Below are positions 4,691 through 5,039 of a stretch of 5,039 nt of DNA, piece by piece. Source of the DNA: an uncultured Halomicronema sp. (lineage in GTDB: Bacteria; Cyanobacteriota; Cyanobacteriia; Phormidesmidales; Phormidesmidaceae); assembly GCA_937897665.1 (NCBI GenBank), contig CALCPB010000389.1:1-5039 (forward strand), given 5' to 3'. The notes beneath the pieces are model-generated. The model was not told the DNA's origin, did no database searches, and worked only from the letters and a program-made list of their open reading frames with translations. Made by a program: the position numbers and the translations under genes. How positions within the stretch are numbered: the first letter of the stretch is position 1; each line of letters opens with the position of its first letter.

Positions 4691-5039
4691 TCAATTCACA
4701 TCCTCAGGATCGACCCAGCGGCCATCAGATATGATCAAATCAATCAATACCGCCACACCCTGATCTTCGGGCACCTTTTTGATCTCTTCGCGACCCCGAT
4801 AAAGAGAGATATAGCCGGGCGTTTTGCCGACATAGCCATAATCAGCATCGGCCATTTCGCCCGGGCCGTTGACAATGCAACCCATCACCGCAATATCTAG
4901 CCCAGTGAGGTGATTGGTGGCTTCGCGCACTTCGTGCAGCACATCTTCCAGGTTGAACAGGGTGCGTCCGCAGGAAGGGCAGGCTACATATTCCACCATG
5001 GTTTTGCGGAGACCGAGCGCCTGCAAAATGCTGTAGCAA
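4691..5039 (-). CDS. ispG: IspG (GcpE), 4-hydroxy-3-methylbut-2-enyl diphosphate synthase, C-terminal fragment
   Basis: IspG is the [4Fe-4S] enzyme of the MEP isoprenoid pathway. It reduces methylerythritol cyclodiphosphate to HMBPP; in cyanobacteria ferredoxin is the usual electron donor, and the products feed carotenoids, phytol and quinones. The visible 115 residues start [20 protein letters not shown] and are the C-terminal cluster domain. The three cluster cysteines are present (fragment residues 20 and 23 in ACPSCGRT, 54 in [10 protein letters not shown]), as is the fourth ligand Glu61; their spacing agrees with E. coli Cys270/273/305 and Glu312. The end ([21 protein letters not shown] split by family as [11 protein letters not shown] and [17 protein letters not shown]) is typical of cyanobacterial and plastid IspG. 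The stop is TGA at 4691-4693. The N-terminal TIM-barrel domain and the start lie beyond the right edge. Confidence 0.97.
   Translation of the reverse strand, partial: CYSILQALGLRKTMVEYVACPSCGRTLFNLEDVLHEVREATNHLTGLDIAVMGCIVNGPGEMADADYGYVGKTPGYISLYRGREEIKKVPEDQGVAVLIDLIISDGRWVDPEDVN

Overview
The window looks like a chromosomal segment of a cyanobacterium. It carries the start of psbA (photosystem II D1 protein), a plant/cyanobacterial-type carboxyl-terminal processing protease, the C-terminal part of ispG, and nine copies of the HIP1 octamer GCGATCGC in about 5 kb, where roughly 0.1 would be expected by chance. The protein sequences suggest a filamentous or Leptolyngbya/Nostocales-like lineage, but this is only an impression.

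Layout from left to right. Positions 1-112 (minus) hold the first 37 codons of psbA. Its upstream region (113 to about 210) has a recognisable sigma70-type promoter with overlapping repeats. Divergent from psbA, on the plus strand, are a small AtzG-like (DUF4089) protein at 494-697 and an AtzE-family amidase at 789-2228. These probably form a two-subunit amidohydrolase resembling 1-carboxybiuret hydrolase and, more distantly, GatC/GatA. Next come a GspH/FimT-type pseudopilin at 2311-2898 and a 59-residue uncharacterised protein at 2964-3143. A hairpin at 3145-3179 separates this rightward block from the leftward block. The leftward block is an S41 protease of the CtpB/CtpC type at 3199-4485 and, upstream of it, ispG, which enters from the right edge (4691-5039).

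The most striking feature is in the protease gene. Its reading frame is intact from the signal anchor through the PDZ domain to the catalytic Ser/Lys region, except for one in-frame TAA at 3607-3609. That codon separates the PDZ half from the catalytic half and is followed directly by GTG. It is a fresh nonsense mutation, a sequencing error, or much less likely a functional split. The genes do not form one pathway: photosystem II, nitrogen-compound hydrolysis, type IV pili/secretion, periplasmic or lumenal proteolysis and isoprenoid synthesis are simply neighbours. The AtzG-AtzE pair is the only clear functional unit. No RNA gene, CRISPR array or insertion sequence was seen.
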